Shown piece after piece: positions 49,663-60,936 of a DNA stretch of 64,000 nucleotides. The translations under genes were made by a program, and so were the position numbers. Every line of letters begins with the position of its first letter. Position 1 is the stretch's first letter. The stretch is from Asparagopsis taxiformis (taxonomy: Eukaryota > Rhodophyta > Florideophyceae > Bonnemaisoniales > Bonnemaisoniaceae), in NCBI GenBank assembly GCA_030407315.1, contig JALQPE010002430.1:62001-126000 (forward strand). The letters are read 5' to 3'. Below the pieces are notes generated by a model. That model was given only the letters and a program-made list of their open reading frames with translations. It searched no databases and was not told the DNA's origin.

Positions 49663-49874
49663 ATTAGTTTTGTCTATCTACATCGCGCCTCACCGCTCTC
49701 CGTCGGACGGGTCAGGTTCTCTCCTCCATTTCGCCTCTCTATTAGACTGCACAACACTTTTGATCACCCCACCTCGTTTGCATACAACAAGACTTGATTT
49801 TACCACCAACACACACCGGCAACACCCACACACTCCCCCAAATGCTAGCACGTTAGGTGCTTCGGAGCCCCCAT

Positions 49875-50660
49875 TGTAGGACCAGCCGGGGTGGCGATCG
49901 CTAAGGGAGTTCTAGAATTGCAGCCGTGTCAGGGCGAGGTGAACCGTAACGCGCTGGTTGAACTTGCGTTCGCGCGTCGCTCGGTCGCGCTGGCGAACGG
50001 GTGGTACAACGGCGGAACGCGTAGGGAACGATCGCAACACGGGATTCGCGGGCCGGCGCAAGCCGTGATCTCAGGGTGAGATCACCGAGTAAACTCGAGC
50101 ACAACGCGATCCACACAGGGGTCGTAAATCCCTGGCCTAGTGGCGTGCGACGCAACGCGCGCTATCGCGGTGCGACGCGGTTCGACGATCGGTTTATGCG
50201 CAGCGCGCACGCGAACGTCGGCGATCGTGAGCAACCCGCACGCAACGTTTCAACGCAATCGGTCCTCGCGATTCGCTAAACGCTTAACTCGTAGCTGCGA
50301 AGATGCTGGCTGTTTATTGGTAAGGTGCGAAGCGGAACGACCATTAATAGCTAACTACTAAAGGACAGGCTGTCCTATCGTGGCCGGCCGGCGGCCGCTC
50401 GCCCGCACGCAAAAAAGGGAAATATTTGGGAAAAAGACTTTCGTCATAAAAAACCCAAAAGGGGAAAATAAAGGGAATTTCGCGAAAGGCGCTACACGTG
50501 GCGCCACGCTCGCAATCGTACGCGTCCGCGCAAGCGCGCCGTGACACGTAATTGTATCGCCACGCGTACGCTCGCTTACTAACTAACTAAACGCGGATGC
50601 ACGCGGACTCAACGCGACGCATCGCTCCGACCCGCGCGCGCGCTTGCAACATAAATTGCA
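49875..50660 (-). repeat. 3' LTR of the chromovirus, copy B
   Basis: Same as 27293-28078, with one A/G difference shortly before the inferred end (CCCGCACGCG versus CCCGCGCGCG). Confidence 0.8.
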
Positions 50661-50839
50661 TCACACTCCCCCCGACTAACATCACAGCGCGTCCTCGCGC
50701 GTCATCTCTTTCCTCACGTGCTCTTCCGTTTCCTTCGTTCTTCTCTTTTCGTCTGTAACCTCTTCTCTTTTTGTTCCATCTCCTTCTTCTTTCGCTCTTG
50801 CCACCCGCGTTCGCCGTCATCCTTGCCGATTCACACGCT

Positions 50840-53677
50840 ATGGCGAACGATGGCGATACCCTTCCGAGCTGGCTGCGGGCCAGCGTTCCTTCCGGCGAAC
50901 GCGCTGCGACGCCGCTACGCACTCCGCCTGCCGCTTCGCGCTTTGCTTCGCCTGCGCCTGCGAGCCCCGAGAGCCCGTTCTATCTTTCCATGGCGCAAGC
51001 GTCATCCGCGAGCGCTCCGGTTGGCGCTACAGCGAGTGCGCATAACACGGACGGCGCTGACGGATCGCCCGGTATCGACGCGACAGTGGACGTGACTGCT
51101 GCTCCCACTTCCGCGTCTGGGAGTCGCACGAACGTCGGCGTGCCTTTGCGGTCCATTCCTGCTCCTTCGTCTGTTTCTCTTCCTTCTGCCGCGCAACACG
51201 TACCCGCCGTCGCCCCGCGTGCACGCTACGAAGACCCTTCTGCCTTCCGTTTCCTTCCGCGCGCGATGCCGACTTGGACTGAGCTGGGCCGTGTTCAATA
51301 CTTCCCGCGGCGTTTCCAATGGGTGCGTATCGCCGACGTCAACCGCTACGCGGTGTTGCCCGGTCATAAAAACGCGCAGGCCGTGTGGGACGCGCGGCGT
51401 GAAGCGGCCCTGTGCGATCTAGCCGTACCCACTAATCTTCCATGCGATGCCTATTTCCTCGAGGACGCAGCGGACGAGCGGCTTGTGCGTCATCTGGCGC
51501 GGCTCCGAACGATGCGACGCGACGAATTTGCGCATCTTGATCCGTGGGCGGCGGCGCCTAGCGCCGGCTTCTTGTTGGACGGTGGTGTCCCCTGGAACGA
51601 CATCGAACAAGAAGGAGAAGTCAGTGTACCGTGGTTCATTGACGCGGAGATGCGTGCCGAAGCGCGCCGCGAGTTACGCACGCGCCGTTCCGCCGGTTAC
51701 TTCGTCACGTATCGCGACGCGGAGTTTCGCGAGTTCCCCGAGGATCGCGTCGGCGCTTTCTTTCCGCGCTACGATCCGCGCGACTGGCCGGAGGCGCCAG
51801 AATCTCTTTCCGTCCCCTTGCCTTGTGTCTTCCACTATGCGCCGTCCGTTCTCCTTGGCCTTGACGTCCCCGTGGAGACGCGTTCGTATTTCTGGGCCGT
51901 TGCCCTTAGCGAGTGGGTCGTCATGGTGGCCTGCGCGTGGCTCCATGTCGCGTTCGTCGAGCGGCGCATTGTTCGCTTGAGCGACAGACTCGTGGCTGGC
52001 ATCGAGAGCGTCGGCGCTGCGGCGGTCGTTCGTGGCGGCACGTATTCGGTTGCGCATTTGGAGAGCCTTTTGACGGAGCATCGCGCCTGCCCTTGGGACG
52101 AGACGCCTGTCTTCGACGTCGCCCCGGGTGTGGACTTTAACGAGGGTGGCCAGTGGTTGCCTTGGAGCGCGGAACGCGGCGTAATAGACTGGGCGCACGG
52201 CGCGCTCGGGGTTCATCGTCATACAGAAATTCCGCACTTGTTGTTGAAGTCGCCGCGTAACCCGTCGCGCAGCGCATTCGCGCACTTGGAAGCGGGTGAC
52301 GTTGTGACCGTCGATGCCGTCCTGTCGGCCTTATCCTCCAACGAGTTGCATGTGATGCGCGCAACTAATTCGCGCGAGTACGCGCAATACCTCGGCATGG
52401 CCGCGTTGTTGGCCGTCGAGCGCCGGCGTTTCCGCGACGGGCGCTATTCGTTATTCTCTGAGTCGCCTCGGCCTCCTGTTGACATTACCCAGTTGGACGC
52501 AGCGCTCCGGGCAGAGTATGTCAAGGTTTATAACGAACTGCAGGAGTTGAAGAAGTCCATTCCAAGCCAAGACAACGCTAACGCGTCGGGTGGTGCGAGC
52601 GCGAGCGCGGCGGTTGGTAGCGTCGCGGCGTCGAGCGCGGTCGCGGTTACTGATCCGGCGGAGGCGCCGGCAGCGGTGGACGGCGAAGACGTCGTCGCGT
52701 TAGCGGATTCAGCGGGTGCGGCCAACTTGCAGGCACAAATCTCGTCTGCTGAGCAAAACCGCGACGAGGCGCTTTCGCGTGTGACGTCGGTCGCCCAAGC
52801 TCGAGACGAAGCCCTGGGACGCCTTGACGTGGCTATCAAGGCCCGCGACGAGGCGATTAAGGCTCGCGACGATGCGAACGAAGCGCGCGACGAGGCCGTG
52901 TCATTTTTACGCGAGACTCGCGAGGCGCTGGCTGCGTCCGAGGCGCGCGAGGCCGCGCTGAAGCGTAAGGTCGACGAAGACGCCGTGCGCATCGAGCGCA
53001 TGCATAAGGATATCGGCGTAATGCAAGGTCGTGCGGCGAAACAGGAAAAGGAGGTTGAAGGGGGTCGCGAAGCGTTGGCGGCCCTTCAGTCTCGTTACGA
53101 TTCCGTCGGTTCAGCGCAGGAGGCCGCGCAGCGTGCGTTGGCCGAAGTCGAATCGAATTTGGAGGCGGAGAGGGGTCGGTTGGCCGCTCGAGTCGCCGCT
53201 GTTCGTGACGGGTATCGCGCTCGGGAGAGGGAGACTGTCCGTCGGGTTCAGGAAACTATCGAACGCGCTCACCGTATGAGCTCGGCGTTAAATGACGTCG
53301 TCAATTTCATGCAGCGTTCTCCTGCGGGTTCTGCCGATGAAAGGGAGTCGACTGGCGCGACGCAGTCGGAGAGCGGGTTGCGCGCAGATGCGACGCGTGG
53401 CGCGACGGGAAGCGTTGGTTCGGGTCGTGGCGGGGCGCGTCCCATGACGCGTTCGCGTGCAGCGGCGAGTTCCGCGGGTCGCACAAGACGCACGGGTATC
53501 CCTCCACTCCGGATCGGCGTACACGACGGGCGCGTCGTTCGGGTGTTAAATTCCGAGCGGCGACGCGGTCACCAGGCAGATACGGCTTCAAGCCGCGCTC
53601 GTTCGCGCGGTGCGGCAGCCAGTTCGTCGAGCCGCGACTCGCGTCGAGACGACGACACGCGCGCGCCTCCGTCTTAG
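50840..53677 (+). CDS. Antisense accessory ORF of the chromovirus, copy B
   Basis: 945 residues from ATG 50840 (or 968 from 50771). It matches copy A apart from two amino acids: Ala to Val in the coiled coil (AARAAAVRD versus AARVAAVRD) and Gly to Ser in HRMGSALND. It is open although the gag-pol beside it is truncated and frameshifted, but the duplication is too recent for this to show selection. Confidence 0.78.
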   Translation: MANDGDTLPSWLRASVPSGERAATPLRTPPAASRFASPAPASPESPFYLSMAQASSASAPVGATASAHNTDGADGSPGIDATVDVTAAPTSASGSRTNVGVPLRSIPAPSSVSLPSAAQHVPAVAPRARYEDPSAFRFLPRAMPTWTELGRVQYFPRRFQWVRIADVNRYAVLPGHKNAQAVWDARREAALCDLAVPTNLPCDAYFLEDAADERLVRHLARLRTMRRDEFAHLDPWAAAPSAGFLLDGGVPWNDIEQEGEVSVPWFIDAEMRAEARRELRTRRSAGYFVTYRDAEFREFPEDRVGAFFPRYDPRDWPEAPESLSVPLPCVFHYAPSVLLGLDVPVETRSYFWAVALSEWVVMVACAWLHVAFVERRIVRLSDRLVAGIESVGAAAVVRGGTYSVAHLESLLTEHRACPWDETPVFDVAPGVDFNEGGQWLPWSAERGVIDWAHGALGVHRHTEIPHLLLKSPRNPSRSAFAHLEAGDVVTVDAVLSALSSNELHVMRATNSREYAQYLGMAALLAVERRRFRDGRYSLFSESPRPPVDITQLDAALRAEYVKVYNELQELKKSIPSQDNANASGGASASAAVGSVAASSAVAVTDPAEAPAAVDGEDVVALADSAGAANLQAQISSAEQNRDEALSRVTSVAQARDEALGRLDVAIKARDEAIKARDDANEARDEAVSFLRETREALAASEAREAALKRKVDEDAVRIERMHKDIGVMQGRAAKQEKEVEGGREALAALQSRYDSVGSAQEAAQRALAEVESNLEAERGRLAARVAAVRDGYRARERETVRRVQETIERAHRMSSALNDVVNFMQRSPAGSADERESTGATQSESGLRADATRGATGSVGSGRGGARPMTRSRAAASSAGRTRRTGIPPLRIGVHDGRVVRVLNSERRRGHQADTASSRARSRGAAASSSSRDSRRDDDTRAPPS

Positions 53678-55593
53678 TTATCATTTCGTTCCTCTTCCTC
53701 GCATTGCATCTTCTTTCGAAATAAACTCTCCTTGCTTGTATCTCCACCTAGCGCTTCGTACTGCGGGGTTCCTCCCGTCCGACGCGCTTACGGCCGTGGA
53801 ACGCCAGGGTTCCTGCAGCTTTCGTGTGAGCGACAGCGCAACGCGGGTTCCGTCAAATGCATGAGCCGGTGTTTCCGCGAAGGGGCGCGCGTGTCGTTGC
53901 TTGAAACCGTATTTGCCCGCTGCCCACGTCGGCGTTCGGAGGGCACGCGGCCGGCGGCGTCCAGTCGTGCGCGCGGGGGAAAAGGAGGGGTAGAAGAAGG
54001 GAGTCTGGACGGGTAGCGCGTCGGTGCGAGTTCGTCGTAGCGATTTCGTTTCGTCGGTTCGTCACGCGCAATTCTCGACGTCGCTGGTTACTTTTCGCAT
54101 GCGTATTCGTTGTTCGCTTCCGCTTCGCGTCGTCAATTCGTGCCGCCTTACGCATCCGTTGTTCGCGTCGCTGGTTCGTTCGCTTCTTCGCATCCGTCGT
54201 TCGCGTCGCCTACTACCGTCGTTCGCCGTTTGCTACCGTGTCTATTGTCCCGTGACTAAAGCGGCCGGCCGAATGGTACCTAGGGGGCTCGGGTGGGGGT
54301 CACATTCTTCCCTTCTTGGAGCGAGCCTCATTCTCCACGCTTGGGTTGAGGGGGAACCATGCACGTGGGCACCACTATATTCTCGGTAGGGGGCTGCGCG
54401 CGTTCAGGGGTCTGCGTCCTTCCACCAGCTTCGAGCGCCTCGCTGGAGTTCGCGTATGTTGTCGTCCAATCAGGTGACGGTAGTAGGGGACAGTTCGTCA
54501 CGGTGCGGGGGCCAGCTTGACGGCGGCGCGATTCGGGTGCCCCTTTTGTCGCATTTTTCCAATGGGACAATTCGAGTGGGACGGTAGAATTGCTAAATAG
54601 CCGGGCCAGCTCGCACGCCAGCGCCAGTGTCGCTCCCCTTTTTTCGCGCGAAAACGCATCGCGTGGTCCCGCGCCTGTCGCGGCCTCTGGAGTAGGTCAG
54701 GTGTTAGTCGAGGTCCAGCTCGCAACGAATCCAGAGATACGCGGCCGTTCGTATTCGCGGCGGTTCCAACGAGCGTGGCGGCGCAGTGGCCGTGTGGCGG
54801 TAGACGGGAACTGGTCGTTAGGCGTTACGTGGCGTAAACGGTAGATAGTCGCGTGGCGAACGAAAGGCGACCGAAATGCAAGCGGCGGATATTGCGTGGC
54901 GCCTATTTAACGAGATTGACACAACGTCCGTCATGGGCTTCTCGCGCTCATCGCACTTCTTAACAGGCACGTCTCGAGCGTCAGCGAGGGGGCTCAGTAC
55001 TTTCGCGGTGGTGGCGTCCCGCGCGACGCGTGTCGATGCCGGACCGGCCAGCATCTGTGAGGGCCCCCTTCGAGTGTTGCCAAGCGTCGAGATTCAGGTA
55101 GTTTAGTGCGGGGCGGCGCGCCTTTGCGCGGGTAGGCGGCGCGGGTAATAGCGCGGCGGGCAAACGTCGAATCGTGCCCACCCCGTCAGGCACACACGTA
55201 CGCGGCTCGCGAGCGGCGTCGCTTCATTGCGCGCGGCAGTAGTTCCAGGTCATTCAGCGATAGAATGTCGAGTGCGCGCGAAATGGCGAACGACGAAGCG
55301 TTGGCGCGAACGGCGATTGCGTGGCGTACGCCGAAACGGTTACAAGGCGTTCGAGGAAGCGTTCGCGCGTTGTGCGGCGAAGCGGTTGCGTGGCACTGCG
55401 ACGCTTGGCGGTAGTAATTCGTATCTCCTCCCGGTCTCTGCTGCCGATAGTAGTTTGGCGTGGTGCAAGGCGGGCAGCTGTGTTTGCGTTTGGATGCTTA
55501 CCACTGCCAGGTAATCGTCTGGCGCTCGCGCGGCTTCTTCATCGACGTACACGCACGTGGATGGCAACCCCACCGCCCGCAACGCTTCGTGCA
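53678..55593. other. Noncoding spacer of the chromovirus, copy B
   Basis: Collinear with 31096-33011; nothing recognised. Confidence 0.6.
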
Positions 55594-58460
55594 TTAATTG
55601 CGTTGCGCCCGGGGCGTCGCTTGTCGGCTTGCAATACGCGCGCTGGTGCGGGTAGGCGTCGTTTTTCGCGGCGCGCCATCGGGCGCCTCCCTCGGGGCTG
55701 AGCGCTTCATTGAGCGACTTCGGTGGTTACGCAGCGCCGCAGGGCCGTCGGCAGTAGCGCGCGCAGCGGTTTTAGAGGCGGGCCGTCCTTGCTCGCGGCG
55801 AAAACGGGCGACGATAGGCGCGGGCAGGGACGCTTCGGGCTCCCACGTATCGTCGCGCGGCGAATATCCTTTCCACCTTACGCGGAAGACGGACGCGCCA
55901 GCGTCATCGATGCCTTCGGCCGTTAGTTTATCAATCATAAATTCGCGCGCCCCGTACTCTGACTCCGGGTTGACCTTGCGTGTATCATCGAGATCGCGTT
56001 CGTCCCGCCGTGTCGCGTCGTCGGCGTTCTCCGCGTCGTTGGTATCTCCCTCGCCGCCGGGCGAATCAGGCGCGCTTGTCGCATCACGCGGCGCAAAGCG
56101 GATACGATCGGAGCTAACGAGTTCGGGTACGCCGTCTATTACGATTTCGTAAGTATGGCCATGACAACCTATTACGGGGAAAGGGCCAGAGACGGGGTAG
56201 TCCAGTTTCGATGCGCGCGTCTCTTCACTTCGCTGCGCTTGCGTCGTCGCTCCCGCGCGGGTATCCAAGTATACTTGGTCACCCACCTTAATATCCTTAT
56301 TCACCGCGCGTACACTGCGGTCGAAGTCCCGTTTATATCGTGCTTGTGCCTTCTTCAACGCGCTCGCCGCGCGCGCGTAGGCGTCTGATAGCCGCGCTAG
56401 AAATTCCATACGAAGGAATGGCGTACTGCGAATCGTGTCCACCTGTTCCGTACCCAGCGACACAGGGTAGCGCGTGAGCGTAAGCTCGAATGGCGACGTA
56501 TTCGTCGAGCGGTGTATCGCACGATTGTAAGCGTACGCTAGCGCATCCAAATGCTCATCCCAGTCCTTTCGCTCTTCGTCGACGTAATGGCGCAGCGTCG
56601 CGACGATGGTACGATTCATTCGCTCGACTTGCCCGTTCGATTGCGGATGATACGTCGTCGTGAATATGTTTCGCGTCCCCATGAGCGCGCACGTTTCCTG
56701 AAATAACTTCGAGCGAAACTGCGGTCCGTTGTCAGAAAGCAGCGTGCGCGGCGGTCCGTATACAAAGACCCAGTCTCTGCAAAAGGCCTTCGCGACGGCG
56801 AGCGCAGATACGCGTCCAAGCGCGATGAGTCGGCAGAGTTTGCTATAGCGGTCTGCGATTACGAGTACGAAGCGACGTTGGCGCGGAGTCTCGGGCAGCG
56901 GACCGAGGATATCGATAGCGACGTCTTCGAGCGGGCGCGTCGCGGGGAATAGCTTCAGGGCGTTCGTATGGCGATATTGCGTAACGCGGTTACGTGCGCA
57001 CGCGTCGCACTGTCTCACGGTAGTGTAGACGTCTACGCTCATCATCGGCCAGTAGTACGCGCGTCGAATTGCGTCATACATGCGTCGCGCGCCCGGATGT
57101 CCTGCGGTTACCGCGTAATGGTTAGCTCGCAAAATGCGCCCCTTAATCGCTTCGGGCACGACTATCTGCGTGGCGCGGTCGAGCGGCGCGGTCCTCATAA
57201 GTATCCCGTCGGGGGACAGGTGAAAGCGCGACTGCGGCTCGGTTTCGACGTCGCGTTTCGCGTTTTGGCAGAACTCGTCCATAGCCTGCTCGCGTATCCA
57301 CTCGTCAGCGGATACGGGTGGTTCGATACATGCTCGAGATGTCAGCAGACAATCCAGGCTAGGATAATATTCGGCGTAGTCGCATAGTAGCGCGGCGTCG
57401 GCTCGAACGTAAGCGTCCGCGTGCCGTTCAACGATATTCGCGGCGTCGAAGCAGGGTATCTCGTCCGGTATTTCCGTCTCGTCGCCGCTTCGCGTGGCCA
57501 TTCGCGAGAGCGCGTCGGCGATAACATGGCGTTTACCCTTTTTATATTCGACGTCGAACTCGAACTCGGCGAGTCGCAATCGCCAACGCGCGAGTCGTCC
57601 TTCCGCGGAGGTCATATTTAGAATCCAGCGCAGCGAATTATGGTCCGTGCGAACCGTGAACTTCCGTCCTTCCAGATATGCGCGTAATAGTAACACAGCC
57701 CATACCACCGCGAGGCATTCGCGCTCCGTCGTCGAATAATTTCGCTCCGCGTCGTTAAGCGTGCGCGACCAGTATCCGACTGGGTGTAATGTGTCTTCAT
57801 CCGCGTCTAGCTGTAATAATGCGCATCCGATTTGTCCTTGCGACGCGTCGGTATCGAGCACGTATGGGTGTCCCTCGCGCGGTAGACGAAGAATAGGCGG
57901 AGATAGCATCGCTCGCCGCAGTGATTCGAACGCGCGCGTTTGCTCCGGCGTCGGCGCGGGTAAGCTGTCTCCTTGGTCCTTCTTTAACAACTGCGTAAGC
58001 GGCGCTGCGACGAACGCGAATTTTTCGACGAATCGGCGGTATACGTTGCAAGTTCCCAAAAGCTGCGCAGCTGCGTTTTCGTCGTCGGATACGTCGCATC
58101 GCGCAGCGCGTCGCATTTCGTCGTCGGTACGGATAGCTTCCCCGGCGAAATAGTATGTCCCAGGTAGTCTACCGAGCGCTTGAAGAACTCAGTCTTCGCG
58201 AATTTAAGCGAAACGCCAGCGCGTCCGAGGATTCCCAGTATCTCATCGACGTGATGCACGTGCGCGTTTACGTCTGCAGAGAAGATGATTACGTCATCCA
58301 GGTAGACTAGGCAGTGTTGCCATTTCACGTTCGCGAGCAAGATATCGAGCGCGCGCTGAAACGTCGCGGGCGCATTCGATAGTCCGAAGGGCATACGGCG
58401 GAAGCGATACGTACCAACATGCGACGTAAACGTCGTCTTATCGCGGTCGGCGTGCGCTAC
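55594..58460 (-). pseudogene. Chromovirus pol, copy B, frameshifted and truncated
   Basis: RNase H, integrase and chromodomain are intact in the frame 55594-58116. A run of five A in copy A (near 35478) is four A here (near 58060), shifting the frame just after the RT active site. The upstream RT piece with YLDD continues at 57984-58394. At 58460 the sequence switches to unrelated DNA. A further silent-type difference is GTCTGCGGAG versus GTCTGCAGAG. Confidence 0.92.
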
Positions 58461-58480
58461 ACTACGGTGTTGAAAAGGGG

Positions 58481-58655
58481 GCCTCAGACAGTACGGCGAG
58501 ACAGTGATTTTTACTGTCTGAGACAGTAAAAATCACTATGCGGCAAATGAAAATTAATGCCACACTTGGAGACAGTGATTTGCACTGTCTGGCAGACAGT
58601 ACGGAACACTGTCTGCAGACAGTAAAAAACACTGTCTCACCGTACTGTCTGAGGC
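58481..58655. repeat. Imperfect inverted repeat, about 47-bp arms
   Basis: GCCTCAGACAGTACGG at 58481 has its reverse complement ending at 58655 (CCGTACTGTCTGAGGC). The arms are built of ACAGT/ACTGT units, as in the adjacent minisatellite. It lies 20 bases from the right breakpoint of copy B. Confidence 0.8.
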
Positions 58656-58818
58656 AATGAATGGAGACAGTAAAAATTAATGATTTATTCAATAGTTGGA
58701 TATGATGTAATTTACTGTACTGGGCAGTGTTGGCGGATAGTGTTTTGTATTGGCCAAGGCAACATGGCCGGATAGTGAAATACGCTGCCTGGGACAACAG
58801 ATGGAACCAACACGGTGC

Positions 58819-59150
58819 ACTGTCCTGGGTAGTACCTGGAGACAGTGATTTTCACTGTCCTGGCCAGTACCTGGAGACAGTGATTTTCACTGTCCTGGGT
58901 AGTACCTGGAGACAGTGATTTTCACTGTCCTGGCCAGTACCTGGAGACAGTGATTTTCACTGTCCTGGGCAGTACCTGTAGACAGTATTTTGTGCTGTCC
59001 TGGGCAGCACCTGTAGACAGTGTTTCGTGCTGCCCTGGGCAGCACCTGTAGACAGTACTTTGTACTGCCCTAGGCAGCACCTGTAGACAGTATTTTGTGC
59101 TGCCCTGGGCAGCACCTGGAGACAGTAAAAGTAGTGTCCTGATATAGTAA
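58819..59150. repeat. 35-bp minisatellite, about nine units
   Basis: Units of the form ACTGTCCTGG-NN-AGTACCTGG-AGACAGTGATTTTC repeat every 35 bases from 58819. The first four alternate GT and CC at the variable dinucleotide, giving a 70-bp higher order. Later units drift (CAGCACCTGTAGACAG). Each unit contains a small inverted repeat (GACAGTGA...TCACTGTC). Confidence 0.9.
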
Positions 59151-60936
59151 AATTCGGTGTCTGGGAGTGGTGGATGAGATGGAGCGTCATGCTGTCGTGG
59201 GCATCTTTTTGGGGTAGAGGGAGGCAGTTCTAGTGCTACGAGGATGGGTAATGGATGGTATCTACGTGAGAATGGTCACAATTGTAAGGCTAGGAATTTT
59301 TATTTCGTAGTGACTATGAGCTAGAGAGAAGTACAAGCGGTAGGATAGGTAGCAATCTAAGAGGGTGCAATATGGGAAGCTTCACTCTGGATTTGTTTAT
59401 TTGCGCAGGATACATTGATAGTAAAATATCCCTATGTTAGAACTGCTACTACAACCAACACTATTATGAAGAATAAAACTAAAAGTACCAGAAAGTCTAC
59501 AAATCTATCAACTGATTGCGCTGCATGAATAAGCTAGGAAATGAAGAGAAAGAGGAAAAACAGATGTAGTGAAAGGAAACAAGTTAGTGACGTTGAATTG
59601 GAGTGGGAAACTGATGGTTACCAGGAGACTAACGTACCTTAACGAATACCATTGCATCCCAAATCGAAATCTGTACTCACAGGCAGAGCAACAAAAATGG
59701 AGTAGTGAGAGAGAAAGATGAACGAAAGGAGAATTGGAAAACTCACCGACCGGGAACTTGAGAAAACGAATAGAATACTGGGTTAGTGGCGTGAAATGTG
59801 GTGACGTACCATGTACACTGCTCCGGAAGCGTATACGCTTCCGGAGCAGTAATTATAATTACTGATGCTTTTTCTTCCGACGGATATGGAGATGGAAACA
59901 GGGATTTCCAGAATCTGTCGTTTAAGTAGCACTCTGCGGGCGGAAAAGACGTGTAGGAGAACAATAGAGGGATGAATTTGAAACGGAGCGGTGCGATGGG
60001 AGGCCCAGAAAAACGATACCTAGGCTGCGAATTACGCTTGGAAGCACATGATCTGGCAGAGGAGGCGCACATTATCGTATCTTCTACCGCCTTTTATTGT
60101 CTATAATGACGTCATCACTACAGAAATATAGGAAAAACACTAACATATGGGGCCTACAGGACAGGCAGAGGTGAAGAGTAAGAAAAATGGCGCACTTTCC
60201 TGGACGAGGAGTCCGCGCTTCCAGTGATGATGTGGATGGTATATATCGATAACGTCATTGTATGCTCCGAGTACACTTGGCAGGCAGTCAAAGCGGGCCA
60301 CGTGGATGGTGGCGGTTAGGAAACAGCAGTGTCGAAGAATTTTTATAATTTTCATGTTTCAAGCGAGCAGTGAGTCTGCATTGCAATATATAAATGTATG
60401 CTAATTTAAGATATCACACCGAGTACGATTCAACGAGACATCGTGTTTTCACCTTGTGAATAGGGCCGAGAATATGGTAGAGTATACGAGTAGGAACTAC
60501 GTGCATGAGAAAATCAGATTCAGTATTAGTGCTTAGAGCATCACTGCGTAACAAACGGAAGTGGATACGTCTTGGCCAGGCTGGTGTTTAGGGAATGCGA
60601 TACAAGATAGCAAAACGATATTGAGTAGGTCGAGCCCGGATGAAATAGCAATCATTGTGAATAAAGTAATGAGCATAGGACAAATCATTGTGGTGAAACA
60701 GTTCATTGGATCGAATGAAAGCCAGGAAAGGTTTCGTAATGGTTGAATTTAGTGGCGGAGAAATATAAAATATAATTCTGCACTATAGCGGAGAAGTAGC
60801 GGAAAAGAGTAAATCTCCTTCAGCAAGCGAGACATGCATCAATATTGCCCAGTATAGTTCGTCTGAAGTGCAAGTTGAACCTCGCAAAGTGAATATCAGA
60901 GGTCGTTGGCTAGTGGTTGAAGAAGTCTGCAACGAT
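59151..60936. other. No recognised gene; contains a 34-bp perfect palindrome
   Basis: AT-rich, with only short ORFs. At 59817-59850, ACTGCTCCGGAAGCGTA is followed directly by its exact reverse complement, then the small palindrome AATTATAATT (59851-59860). Confidence 0.6.

Larger units (their letters stand above)
40161..58460 (+). repeat. Second copy (B) of the segment 12948-35879
   Basis: Direct repeat of 18.3 kb, collinear with 12948-20488 and 25120-35879. I noticed only about eight differences: an indel at 13398, substitutions at 14906, 28053, near 30611, near 30698 and 35707, and A-run indels near 25919 and 35478. Copia element 3 is absent and its target is intact here. The left edge joins the chromovirus LTR; the right edge stops inside pol. 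Confidence 0.95.
49875..58460 (-). mobile_element. Chromovirus copy B, truncated in pol
   Basis: Contains the 3' LTR (49875-50660), polypurine tract, antisense ORF, spacer and pol down to the RT region, then ends at 58460. Gag, protease and the 5' LTR are missing, so it cannot move by itself. Confidence 0.92.

Noticed and set aside
58819..59150. CRISPR array
   Set aside because: The regular 35-bp units have no unique spacers between them; they are contiguous minisatellite repeats in a eukaryotic context, with no cas genes.
59151..60936. tRNA or other RNA gene at the strong palindrome near 59817
   Set aside because: A spacer-less perfect palindrome does not fold as a tRNA and no A/B box pair is visible.
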